DNA of 34,603 bases from Rikenellaceae bacterium (GTDB taxonomy: Bacteria > Bacteroidota > Bacteroidia > Bacteroidales > Rikenellaceae), in assembly GCA_021201795.1 (NCBI GenBank), contig JAJQEF010000048.1:1-34603 (forward strand), in the 5' to 3' direction. Each line of letters starts with the position of its first letter. Within the stretch, counting starts at the first letter, position 1. The notes below the pieces were generated by a model. It was not told where the DNA came from, ran no database searches, and was given only the letters and a program-made list of their open reading frames with translations. A program made the translations under genes and the position numbers. Positions 1 through 7,125 of the stretch are shown piece by piece.

Positions 1-15
1 TTTCTTAACAAATAA

Positions 16-1968
16 TTATTCTATTATAATTACGAATCCTCCGTTACTGGGGATGGTATGCTCTATTTTTTTATTATTGGGAATAGTTATTTCACTCATT
101 GCAACCATATTGAAAGATCCGCTGATTATAAACGGAATATCCAGTATAGCTATAGCGTCAACTTCTTCTGCAAAAAACGAGACATCAAAATTAACCTGTC
201 GTTCGTCACCCTCTCCGTTAAAACCAGCTATGTACCATCTGTCTCCGCTGCGTCTCGCTATAACAGCATATTTTCCGGGATATCCATCCAGGAAACGGGT
301 TTCATCCCATGTTACCGGAATTTCACTCAGATAATTTACAACAAATTCCGGAAACTCTTTAAGGTTATCAGGAACAATGGCAAAATGCTGTAATCCGGAA
401 GTCATGATTACAGGCATGGATAGTTCGAATCCAGCCGTAGTTCTTCTAAAAGGTCCTCTGGTTTTAACATCACCAAGTCTTACGTTTAATGCAACCGGAG
501 TAAAATCCATTGCACCAACCACATTACGGGTAAACACTACTGATGCTACATGAGCCGCCTGATTATCGGCAACAGCCTGATCCATAGTAACGAATTCCTG
601 TCCTTTTACCGCTTCGGAAGTCATGAAGTTGGGATACATTATTTCCCACCCGCGAGGCAATGTAGTTCCATGAAAATTAACCATTATTCCATAATCGTTA
701 GCATCCCTTAAAATATCATCGTACAATCTCATAGCCACCTGCTTATCTCCACCGAAAAAATCGACTTTAATACCTTTAATACCTATTGACTGCATCCATT
801 CCATTTCTTTACGTCTGATTTCACGGTCATCCATCAGGTTCTTGGGGGATTGAGGAGCATCGTTCCAGTCGCCGTTCGAATTGTACCAAAGCATAACTCC
901 TACATTTTTCGACGCACCATATTCGGCTAATTCGGCAATTTTATCCCGGCCTATCTGAGTATCCCAAAGAGCATCGATAAGAAGATATTCCCATCCAAGC
1001 TCTTCAGCCATATCGATATAATCCTTCTGTACATCGAAAACCGTATTGCGATCCTTCAAAATAACCCAGCTCCATGCGACACGTCCCGGAACATAATCGA
1101 ACTTAGCTTCATAAAGAGGATCGACAAGATCCTGAGCCATCGTCGACTCCATTACATCTGCAAGCGAACCGGCTGTTATTGTACGCCAAGGCGTAGAATA
1201 AGGAAGTTCCACTTCGGCATAAGAATGATCTTCGGGAAGATTGTGGTCATCATGCGGAAATTCTACGAAATAAACTCCATTATCGATATCGGATAAATGC
1301 GTAGCAACGTAATTACGGTCTGTTCCTGTTTCGCTAAGAAGTACCCAGCACCCCTCCATTACTTCGAATAAAGCCGGATATGTCCAGCCCTGCCCGTAAT
1401 CCGATACGGTCTCCAAAGGAACCTCTACATGATAGTTTTCTTCATAACTCGGGTTTGTAAGCGCCCATCCCGACTTTGCTTTAGACAAAGGTGTTAAAAA
1501 TCCTTTTGTACCGGCAGGAAGCCTGAAACCGGAATTCTCCGAAAGGATTATTTCATTGCCCTGGCCATTTATTTTATACCTGAAAGAAACGCCATCGTTC
1601 GAAGCTCTGAAAATCACCGACAATTCGGTATGGGATTTATTTATAACAGTGTATTCGATTTCATTGGCAATATATTTTATATGCCTTTTTTTACCGTTCT
1701 TAAGTTCGTAATTCTTCGTAACGGTTCTGACTCCCGAGGTCCCTGAATATTTAATTCCTTCGGTAAAATCCTCGGATACGGTCTTTATTCCCAAAGGAGA
1801 TTTATCCATCAATAAATTATCCTTCCAGAACACCGAATAAAACATTTCTCCATCCTTCACGGAAAAATTTACTTTGAAATTCCCGTCGGGACTCTTTAAT
1901 ACTTCCGTTTTACCGGTACATGAAAGCAAAATGGAAGTAAATAACATCAGAAAGAGAAACTTTTTCAT
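16..1968 (-). CDS. GH97 family alpha-glycosidase lipoprotein, probably retaining (alpha-galactosidase-like)
   Basis: The 650-residue protein has a lipoprotein signal with lipobox LLSC (Cys17), so it is probably anchored in the periplasm or outer membrane. It matches GH97 over its whole length: an N-terminal beta-sandwich (about 25-290), a TIM barrel (about 295-560) and a C-terminal beta domain. Asp403 in KVDFF sits where retaining GH97 enzymes carry their nucleophile. The stretch NFHG (431-434) lacks the Glu that the inverting, SusB-type enzymes use as a base. Glu452 and Glu458 (SEAVKGQEF) are acid/base candidates. I therefore predict a retaining alpha-galactosidase-type enzyme rather than a SusB-like alpha-glucosidase; the family is sure, the specificity is inferred. 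No SusC/D pair is adjacent, so it looks like a stand-alone gene. The stop codon lies 15 bp from the window edge. Confidence 0.92.
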   Translation of the reverse strand: MKKFLFLMLFTSILLSCTGKTEVLKSPDGNFKVNFSVKDGEMFYSVFWKDNLLMDKSPLGIKTVSEDFTEGIKYSGTSGVRTVTKNYELKNGKKRHIKYIANEIEYTVINKSHTELSVIFRASNDGVSFRYKINGQGNEIILSENSGFRLPAGTKGFLTPLSKAKSGWALTNPSYEENYHVEVPLETVSDYGQGWTYPALFEVMEGCWVLLSETGTDRNYVATHLSDIDNGVYFVEFPHDDHNLPEDHSYAEVELPYSTPWRTITAGSLADVMESTMAQDLVDPLYEAKFDYVPGRVAWSWVILKDRNTVFDVQKDYIDMAEELGWEYLLIDALWDTQIGRDKIAELAEYGASKNVGVMLWYNSNGDWNDAPQSPKNLMDDREIRRKEMEWMQSIGIKGIKVDFFGGDKQVAMRLYDDILRDANDYGIMVNFHGTTLPRGWEIMYPNFMTSEAVKGQEFVTMDQAVADNQAAHVASVVFTRNVVGAMDFTPVALNVRLGDVKTRGPFRRTTAGFELSMPVIMTSGLQHFAIVPDNLKEFPEFVVNYLSEIPVTWDETRFLDGYPGKYAVIARRSGDRWYIAGFNGEGDERQVNFDVSFFAEEVDAIAILDIPFIISGSFNMVAMSEITIPNNKKIEHTIPSNGGFVIIIE

Positions 1969-1995
1969 AATATCTTTTAGCTTATTAGTTTGTTA

Positions 1996-2003
1996 CAAAT
2001 ATA
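1996..2003 (-). promoter_or_regulatory. Candidate -7 element for the GH97 gene
   Basis: On the minus strand this reads TATATTTG, which fits the Bacteroidota -7 consensus TAnnTTTG and lies 28 bp before the ATG at 1968. There is no clear TTG about 19 bp further upstream, so the call is moderate. A perfect 6-bp inverted repeat (TAAGAT-4-ATCTTA, 2022-2037) lies just upstream and could be an operator, but that is speculative. Confidence 0.45.
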
Positions 2004-2117
2004 TCAAAAGTTATTATTCTGTAAGATAAAAATCTTATCCCGCAACGTAATTATTAAAAAATTTAAATAAAACTTTAGGTTTTATAATTTTAATATTTGT
2101 TTGTTAAACGTAATTCT

Positions 2118-3548
2118 ATGAAGAAACTTTTAAAATTTTTAACTTTACTGATAGGTGCAGGGACATTAATATTCTCCTGTACACGGGAAGAACCTGTAAT
2201 GGACTGGAAGTATGTCCATGAGACGGAGTATTTTGTCAGGCAGGCTCGAGAGTTCTTTGAAAATCTGATTATCGAAGCGGATGAAAAAGGGACGCTCGAT
2301 TTGAAGTCCGGACTTGCCCCGGGGGAGATAACTCCGGCATGGGATAATGCGTATTTGTATTCGGATAGTAAGTACGACTATGCTTTGGTCGATTTCATTG
2401 CGGATTATTATTACAATGTAAGAGAGACTGTTATAAAGGACGGGGAAGTTGTCTACAGAACATTCCCGGTTTACCAGCATCTTTTAGTACGGAAAGACAA
2501 GGCATCCGGGGATATGGGAGCGGCATACGTGACGCTAACGCCTAACAGGCTTTATAATATTAAGCATCGGAAAAATGTGTCGGACAATTTTTTCAAGAAA
2601 GAGAATCGTGGGGATTATAAGGGTTTGTTGTTCTTTTACGATGTTGTCACGATGCAGCTTCTGACTGCGGAGAAATATGAAGACGGGGCGAGAGTTTCAG
2701 GAGTATATTATAATGAATGCAGCAGTTTCGAAGAGTTTGCGACGGCTGTTCTGGAGTATCTGAAGAACTATATTTATTTAAGGTATAGTGATATTATGAC
2801 CAGAAACGATGGGGAAAGCAGTTCGGGATCGGGAGACAATGGGAATAATAATGGGAACAACAATGGTGGGGATAACGGAGGAGATGAAAATCTTCCTCCG
2901 CCGGGATATGACTCAGGCATTGGAACCGAAGAGAATCCTATTCCTGTTCCTCCGGCAGGAGTGACTCCACCTGGAGGCGATGGATGGAACGGGTCAGAGG
3001 ATCCGTTTAAAGAACCGGATCCGGGAGAAGATACTGGTGGATTGCCTATTGGTGGAGGTGGTAAAGGATTAAAAACTTATATTCGAAATGATAAAGATAA
3101 ATTTTTCAGAGAAGATTTTATAAGAAGTTTTCCAAAGCAAAGTGGAGTAGGTACATGTGCTGCTAACAGTCTTGCTTATATAGACCAAACTTATGGAGGA
3201 GCACGTACCGAGGCTGATATAATTCAACTTTATAAAGACGCAACCGGAAATGATTATCCAACTATCAATGGTTTACATTATCTCTATGTTATTGCCTTAG
3301 CAGAGACATTATTTACTGTATATTCAATTGAATTTATGCCTGCAAATTCTGATCAAAAAGTAAATTCACTCGATTTCGATAGTGCATTAAATAGCGGACA
3401 TGTCATTTTAACGAATGTGGACGATCATAGTGTGACGGTTGTGGGAAAAACTCACGACGGAAAGTATATATGTATGGATCCGGCTGATGGGAAATTGAAA
3501 GAGGGTTCCCGCGAAACTTTTGGGTCCCATTATGAAATTGCTATTTGA
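2118..3548 (+). CDS. Lipoprotein with C-terminal papain/C39-like cysteine peptidase domain; candidate polymorphic toxin
   Basis: I start at the ATG at 2118, giving 476 residues; it places a lipoprotein signal with LIFSC (Cys21) directly at the N-terminus. An in-frame TTG at 2097 is less likely. Residues 22-232 are an N-terminal domain I do not recognise with certainty. Residues 233-316 are a low-complexity linker rich in Gly, Asn, Asp and Pro. Residues 317-476 look papain-like: Gln341 lies six residues before Cys347 (GTCAANS), with His437 (DDHSVTVVG) and Asp454 (CMDPADG) in the order expected of a C39/papain catalytic set. Base composition drops after the linker: line 2281-2340 has 33 G/C of 60. 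The layout (anchor, linker, distinct enzymatic tip, small exported protein next door, decayed copy downstream) resembles Bacteroidota polymorphic toxins. It could instead be a surface protease with an inhibitor. No database match was possible. Confidence 0.8.
   Translation: MKKLLKFLTLLIGAGTLIFSCTREEPVMDWKYVHETEYFVRQAREFFENLIIEADEKGTLDLKSGLAPGEITPAWDNAYLYSDSKYDYALVDFIADYYYNVRETVIKDGEVVYRTFPVYQHLLVRKDKASGDMGAAYVTLTPNRLYNIKHRKNVSDNFFKKENRGDYKGLLFFYDVVTMQLLTAEKYEDGARVSGVYYNECSSFEEFATAVLEYLKNYIYLRYSDIMTRNDGESSSGSGDNGNNNGNNNGGDNGGDENLPPPGYDSGIGTEENPIPVPPAGVTPPGGDGWNGSEDPFKEPDPGEDTGGLPIGGGGKGLKTYIRNDKDKFFREDFIRSFPKQSGVGTCAANSLAYIDQTYGGARTEADIIQLYKDATGNDYPTINGLHYLYVIALAETLFTVYSIEFMPANSDQKVNSLDFDSALNSGHVILTNVDDHSVTVVGKTHDGKYICMDPADGKLKEGSRETFGSHYEIAI
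2777..2817 (+). repeat. Intact copy of a duplicated segment (partner at 4075-4119)
   Basis: These 41 bp encode the end of the N-terminal domain of the lipoprotein, around RYSDIMTRNDGE, just before the linker. The segment recurs downstream of the neighbouring gene with 37 of 41 bases identical plus a 4-base insertion. It is the intact parent-like copy. Confidence 0.8.
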
Positions 3549-3567
3549 TTAATTAAAATATAGACTT

Positions 3568-4035
3568 ATGAAAAAAATTGTTTTAGGGTTATTAATTATA
3601 ACCTCGACGATTAACACTGTTTTAGCACAACACACCAAAACGATGAAAGATAAATTAGAAAATAAGATATGGGTAACAGAAACACATAACGGAAAAACCT
3701 ATATAAAATTTAGAAATGATACGATAAGTAGTATATTTATTGAATCAGTGGATGGAAAAGAAAAAGCTTACAAACCGAACTATTATCCATATTATTTTTC
3801 CAACAGCATTGATTTCACATTTAATCCTGAAAAAATGGAAAAATTAAACGATGGTAAATATTATGTTTTTGAAGTTAAGATTTTTAATATAGTTCATGCT
3901 GATACACATGAAATCTTAAAAATTACAGATGAGGAACTACATTATAAAATTCCTGACGAGCTCAACGATGGGAGAAGAAAAGGAAATATAACTATTTATA
4001 AGGCATTTCATGGCACGGTTCCTTATGAATTTTAA
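3568..4035 (+). CDS. Small exported hypothetical protein; candidate immunity protein or protease inhibitor
   Basis: The protein has 155 residues, begins with a cleavable Sec signal (about 1-20, ending TVLA before QH) and has no lipobox, so it should be periplasmic or secreted. The mature part is polar, rich in Lys, Tyr and Asn, and looks beta-rich; I do not recognise a family. It starts 19 bp after the cysteine-peptidase lipoprotein and ends in a strong terminator, so the two probably form one transcript. The DNA is very AT-rich (12 G/C of 60 in 3841-3900), like the 3' part of its neighbour and unlike the housekeeping genes around. From position, export and composition I infer an immunity protein or inhibitor for the neighbour. 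It could also be an unrelated lipocalin-like periplasmic protein. Confidence 0.75.
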   Translation: MKKIVLGLLIITSTINTVLAQHTKTMKDKLENKIWVTETHNGKTYIKFRNDTISSIFIESVDGKEKAYKPNYYPYYFSNSIDFTFNPEKMEKLNDGKYYVFEVKIFNIVHADTHEILKITDEELHYKIPDELNDGRRKGNITIYKAFHGTVPYEF

Positions 4036-4040
4036 GCTAC

Positions 4041-4076
4041 AAAAAAATGAACGGCTTAATTGCCGTTCATTTTTTT
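4041..4076 (+). terminator. Rho-independent terminator of the lipoprotein/exported-protein pair
   Basis: A perfect 15-bp inverted repeat (4041-4055 with 4062-4076, GC core GAACGGC/GCCGTTC) encloses a 6-base loop and ends in a T run. It starts 5 bp after the stop codon. The A run on the other side means it could also work on the minus strand. Confidence 0.92.
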
Positions 4077-4119
4077 TAAGGTATAGTGAGTGATATTACG
4101 ACCAGAAGCAATGGGGAGA
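4075..4119 (+). pseudogene. Decayed remnant of the cysteine-peptidase lipoprotein gene
   Basis: This stretch matches 2777-2817 with four differences, all transitions, plus a 4-base insertion that repeats the preceding AGTG and breaks the frame. Past the insertion the original frame reads TTRSNGEK and runs to a stop at about 4153; similarity to the linker is lost at once. It begins inside the T run of the terminator. Such a displaced stub is expected if an older version of the gene's 3' part was pushed downstream when a new C-terminal domain and partner gene arrived, or if a second paralogue was deleted. Confidence 0.7.
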
Positions 4120-4186
4120 AAATACGACTTATGAAAAGATATTATACCTTATAAATCTGACCAAAGAAGTCGGATTTTATAGATAC

Positions 4187-4213
4187 AAAAAGGACTAATT
4201 ATAAGTTAGTCCC
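4187..4213 (-). terminator. Rho-independent terminator of the tRNA-Gln pair
   Basis: On the minus strand a 7-bp stem (GGACTAA/TTAGTCC, 4192-4198 with 4206-4212) and 7-base loop are followed by TTTTT. It lies about 47 bp beyond the 3' end of the second tRNA, which it should terminate. Confidence 0.75.
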
Positions 4214-4259
4214 CGTTTCAGTTCCTGCAATCTATAAAACATTGTTTAAGTTGCAATTG

Positions 4260-4330
4260 TTGACCCACCAGGACTCGAACCTAGAAAGGCAGAACCAGAA
4301 TCTGCAGTGTTACCATTACACCATGGGTCA
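4260..4330 (-). tRNA. tRNA-Gln (anticodon CTG)
   Basis: The reverse complement folds as a 71-nt cloverleaf. It has a 7-bp acceptor stem (TGACCCA/TGGGTCA), a GTTCGAGTCC-type T arm, and an anticodon stem GCAGA/TCTGC around loop TTCTGGT, giving anticodon CTG for CAG codons. The discriminator base is A, and the U1-A72-type first pair is usual for tRNA-Gln. CCA is not encoded. Confidence 0.95.
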
Positions 4331-4349
4331 GAATATGTTTAAAATCGAG

Positions 4350-4420
4350 TTGACCTACTAGGACTCGAACCTAGAATTACAGAACCAAAATCTGCTGTGT
4401 TACCATTACACCATAGGTCA
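4350..4420 (-). tRNA. tRNA-Gln (anticodon TTG)
   Basis: This is a 71-nt cloverleaf with acceptor TGACCTA/TAGGTCA and anticodon stem GCAGA/TCTGT (one G-T pair) around loop TTTTGGT, giving anticodon TTG for CAA codons. It lies 19 bp upstream of the CTG isoacceptor and differs from it mainly in the acceptor and anticodon arms, so the pair probably arose by tandem duplication. CCA is not encoded. Confidence 0.95.
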
Positions 4421-4436
4421 ATCCTGTTTAGCGGTG

Positions 4437-4466
4437 CAAATATAGTGAATAATTTTATTCCGGCAA
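4437..4466 (-). promoter_or_regulatory. Bacteroidota-type promoter of the tRNA-Gln pair
   Basis: On the minus strand TTG (4464-4466) is followed by exactly 19 bases and TATATTTG (4437-4444), a full match to the Bacteroidota TTG-N19-TAnnTTTG promoter. It fits in the 52 bp between the tsaB stop and the first tRNA, whose 5' end is 16 bp downstream. Confidence 0.85.
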
Positions 4467-4472
4467 ATTTTT

Positions 4473-5183
4473 TTAAAACAACTTCTTCGGAGTCGTAGTC
4501 ATAACGAAATCTTTCAAATAGAACGGTTCGAAATATGCAGTATCGACAAAATTATTTTGTGCAAATGCCTCAGCGGACAAATCGACCATTCCGCTGGCCG
4601 AGTGTATTACGTCCACATACCTCACATTGGGACCATTAAGTAAATCCCTGCATTTAGAAGCTCCGTTACCGAATATCACAAATTGTTTATCCGAAATAAA
4701 TTCCTCAAAACTGTCCGTACCAATTATTTTAGCTTCGATCGGAGTGATCGCTTTATCTTTGCCATCGTATATCTGACAGTATACCTCCATTCTCCTGGCA
4801 TCTATCATCGGGCATAAGTACGAATTGTCTAAATTGTCGATGCCCATAATCCCTGCCTTGTAATCGTCGAAGGCCACACGCACCAATGATTCGAGGCTGT
4901 TTACTGCTATCAAGGGTATACCCAACGCATAACACAAACCTTTAGCGACAGAAACTCCTATACGTAGACCGGTATAAGACCCTGGTCCCATTCCAACTGC
5001 AACGGCATCCAAACTGTCGGGCTTTAGATTCATTTCGTTTAATATCTCTTCGATATAAACTGCAAGGTATTTAGCATGTCCTTTACCTTCCGAATTTTCT
5101 CTTAATGAGATCAATCTTCCGTTTTCAGAGAGCGCAACAGAACATACATCCGTACCGGTTTCGATATTCAATATAAGTGCCAT
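4473..5183 (-). CDS. tsaB: tRNA threonylcarbamoyladenosine biosynthesis protein TsaB
   Basis: The 236-residue protein belongs to the ASKHA fold. It begins with the nucleotide-fold strand ILNIETGTDVCSVAL and carries the family motif GPGSYTGLRIG at 66-76. TsaB is the inactive partner that holds TsaD and TsaE together in the complex that makes t6A37 in tRNAs reading ANN codons. Its length is normal for the family. It starts 1 bp after the rluD stop, so the two are translationally coupled. The tRNA-Gln genes just downstream are not t6A substrates, so their closeness is not functional evidence. Confidence 0.95.
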   Translation of the reverse strand: MALILNIETGTDVCSVALSENGRLISLRENSEGKGHAKYLAVYIEEILNEMNLKPDSLDAVAVGMGPGSYTGLRIGVSVAKGLCYALGIPLIAVNSLESLVRVAFDDYKAGIMGIDNLDNSYLCPMIDARRMEVYCQIYDGKDKAITPIEAKIIGTDSFEEFISDKQFVIFGNGASKCRDLLNGPNVRYVDVIHSASGMVDLSAEAFAQNNFVDTAYFEPFYLKDFVMTTTPKKLF

Positions 5184-5184
5184 A

Positions 5185-6273
5185 TCAAGATTCTTCAGTT
5201 AATTCGTCTTCACTCCTTCCTGAAATATAAATTTCCCATTTTTTTATAACCGCGTCCATATCCGGTGGTAATTCCGAATCGAAAAACACCCGTTCACGGG
5301 TTGTCGGGTGGATAAATTCCAAACTTTTCGCATGAAGACCGTGTCGCGGCATTATCCGGAAGCAATTTTCCACGAACTGTTTATATTTCGAAAATGTGGT
5401 TCCTCTAAGAATACGGTCGCCTCCGTAACGCTCGTCATTGAACAGCGGATGTCCGAGATACTGCATATGAACCCTTATCTGATGTGTTCGTCCGGTTTCA
5501 AGTCGGCATTCCACAAGATTTACATATCCAAGCTTCTTGATAACTTTGTAATGAGTCACCGCATGTTTTCCCTCTTCGCCGTCAGGGAATACGGTCATCC
5601 TCATCCTGTCGCGGGTATGCCTGCCGATATTGCCCGTTATAGTTCCGCTTTCTTCCGCAAGATTTCCCCAAACCAATGCTAAATAAACCCTATCGATCGT
5701 GTGATCGAAGAATTGTTTCGCAAGTTTAGCGTGGGTCTTTTCATTTTTAGCGATAACGATAACACCCGAAGTATTTTTATCTATACGATGAACAAGACCT
5801 GCACGCATATCGCCTTGTTGGAACAAAGGATAATCCTTAAGATGATAAGTTAAAGCATTGACAAGTGTCCCTGTATAATTTCCGTGTCCAGGATGCACCA
5901 CAAGTCCGGCATCTTTATTTACGATAATTATATCCTCATCTTCATACATTATATTCAAGGGTATATCCTCCGGAATGATCTCCAGCTTATGTTGAGGATA
6001 CGGCATAACTATGGATATAACATCCAAAGGTTTTACCTTATAACTGGATTTTACCGATATACCGTTTACAAGTATATTACCGGCATCTGCCGCAGTCTGA
6101 ATGCGGTTGCGGGAGGCACCTTCTATACGATCGGTAAGGAACTTATCGATACGCACCATTCCCTGTCCTTTGTCAGCAACCACTCTGAAGTGCTCGAATA
6201 ACTCTTCCTGGTCGCTTTGTATAATATTCTCTTCCGCAGAATTTTCGGAATAGATCAGGTCTTCATTTATCAT
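5185..6273 (-). CDS. rluD: Large-subunit rRNA pseudouridine synthase, RluD type
   Basis: The 362-residue protein has an S4 RNA-binding domain (about 38-98) followed by an RsuA/RluA catalytic domain. Asp165 in HRIDKNTSG is the catalytic aspartate of the family. RluD makes pseudouridines in helix 69 of 23S rRNA; the exact sites are inferred from family and context. The first 25 residues are an acidic extension. The gene lies 17 bp downstream of the PASTA-domain gene and 1 bp upstream of tsaB, a three-gene operon. Confidence 0.93.
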   Translation of the reverse strand: MINEDLIYSENSAEENIIQSDQEELFEHFRVVADKGQGMVRIDKFLTDRIEGASRNRIQTAADAGNILVNGISVKSSYKVKPLDVISIVMPYPQHKLEIIPEDIPLNIMYEDEDIIIVNKDAGLVVHPGHGNYTGTLVNALTYHLKDYPLFQQGDMRAGLVHRIDKNTSGVIVIAKNEKTHAKLAKQFFDHTIDRVYLALVWGNLAEESGTITGNIGRHTRDRMRMTVFPDGEEGKHAVTHYKVIKKLGYVNLVECRLETGRTHQIRVHMQYLGHPLFNDERYGGDRILRGTTFSKYKQFVENCFRIMPRHGLHAKSLEFIHPTTRERVFFDSELPPDMDAVIKKWEIYISGRSEDELTEES

Positions 6274-6290
6274 CTGTAGTAATACGGAAG

Positions 6291-7076
6291 TTATTTTCCT
6301 GTTTCGATTTTTGAATTGTCGAAAGTGACATATAGTTCGATGTCAGCTCCCAAATTGCGGAAACTGTCTTTATCAGGCTCCTGCCTGTAAACCTTCGCTT
6401 CATTTCTGTTAAGATCGGACACTCCATTGTCCATATGTATTTTACCGACATTAAGCCCCTGTTCATGAAGCCGGCTCTTGGCTTCACGCAAACTGAATCC
6501 GACCACTCTCGGTATACGGACCGTTTCTCCGAGATCCCCTCCTACGATAAGAGTGATGCCGGAACCGGCAGGTGCATCGATACGGGAATTAGGAGTAACG
6601 GTTTGTCCGTTAAATTTCTGTTCCAGGACATTGTTAGTCGCAATATCCTGCCTGTACACAAGTCTTTCAATTTCAAAACCGGCGATTTGTATGTTATTTT
6701 TCGCTTGACGCAATGAATAACCGGTCACATACGGGACTCTGGCCATTTTAGGCTGGAAAGAATTTATCGTAACGAATATCCGTCGTCCGGATTTTACTTT
6801 AGATCCCGGTGCTGGAATTTGTTCAAGTATAACTCCAGGCGTCCGTGCAGGAATATATAGAGAATCGTTTATCTCGAATCGAAAATCATTTCCCGAACGA
6901 TTTTTTGCTTCCCTGTAGGTCATTCCGTTCAAATCAGGAACCTCGATAACCTGCCCATGCCGTGTACATAACGATAAAGTTATTTGCGTAAAAAATATCA
7001 ATATTACAATAAAACATATTGCCAGGATCGCATTCCTTATAAACAGGTTATTTTTTATCTTGGTTAAAAAACTCAT
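6291..7076 (-). CDS. PASTA-domain membrane protein
   Basis: The 261-residue protein has one N-terminal membrane segment (about 14-32) followed by three PASTA-type repeats. Each starts with a VPDL/VPYV/IPRV-like strand and a helix such as TYREAKN or SLRQAKN. The bulk should face the periplasm. PASTA domains are best known from penicillin-binding proteins and Ser/Thr kinases, where they bind peptidoglycan or muropeptides. Here they stand alone, with neither a kinase nor a transpeptidase domain, so a cell-wall sensing or scaffold role is only inferred. It is the first gene of the operon with rluD and tsaB. Confidence 0.9.
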   Translation of the reverse strand: MSFLTKIKNNLFIRNAILAICFIVILIFFTQITLSLCTRHGQVIEVPDLNGMTYREAKNRSGNDFRFEINDSLYIPARTPGVILEQIPAPGSKVKSGRRIFVTINSFQPKMARVPYVTGYSLRQAKNNIQIAGFEIERLVYRQDIATNNVLEQKFNGQTVTPNSRIDAPAGSGITLIVGGDLGETVRIPRVVGFSLREAKSRLHEQGLNVGKIHMDNGVSDLNRNEAKVYRQEPDKDSFRNLGADIELYVTFDNSKIETGK

Positions 7077-7125
7077 ATTTTAATTATTACGGCGTAAAGT
7101 TAACAAAATATAACTATACCGCCAC

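Noticed and set aside
53-393. Two plus-strand open frames opposite the end of the GH97 gene
   Set aside because: They are antisense shadows of a clear GH97 coding region, with no recognisable protein sequence and no promoter or terminator of their own.
2097-2117. In-frame TTG start giving the cysteine-peptidase lipoprotein seven more residues
   Set aside because: The ATG at 2118 puts the Lys-containing signal peptide directly at the N-terminus, and TTG is a rare start.
2820-2890. Repeated AAT/GGG tract, considered as CRISPR or tandem DNA repeat
   Set aside because: It is in frame and encodes a Gly/Asn linker; there are no spacers or constant repeats.
4473-4473. Functional link of tsaB with the adjacent tRNA-Gln genes
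   Set aside because: t6A is added to tRNAs for ANN codons, not to tRNA-Gln, and the tRNAs have their own promoter.
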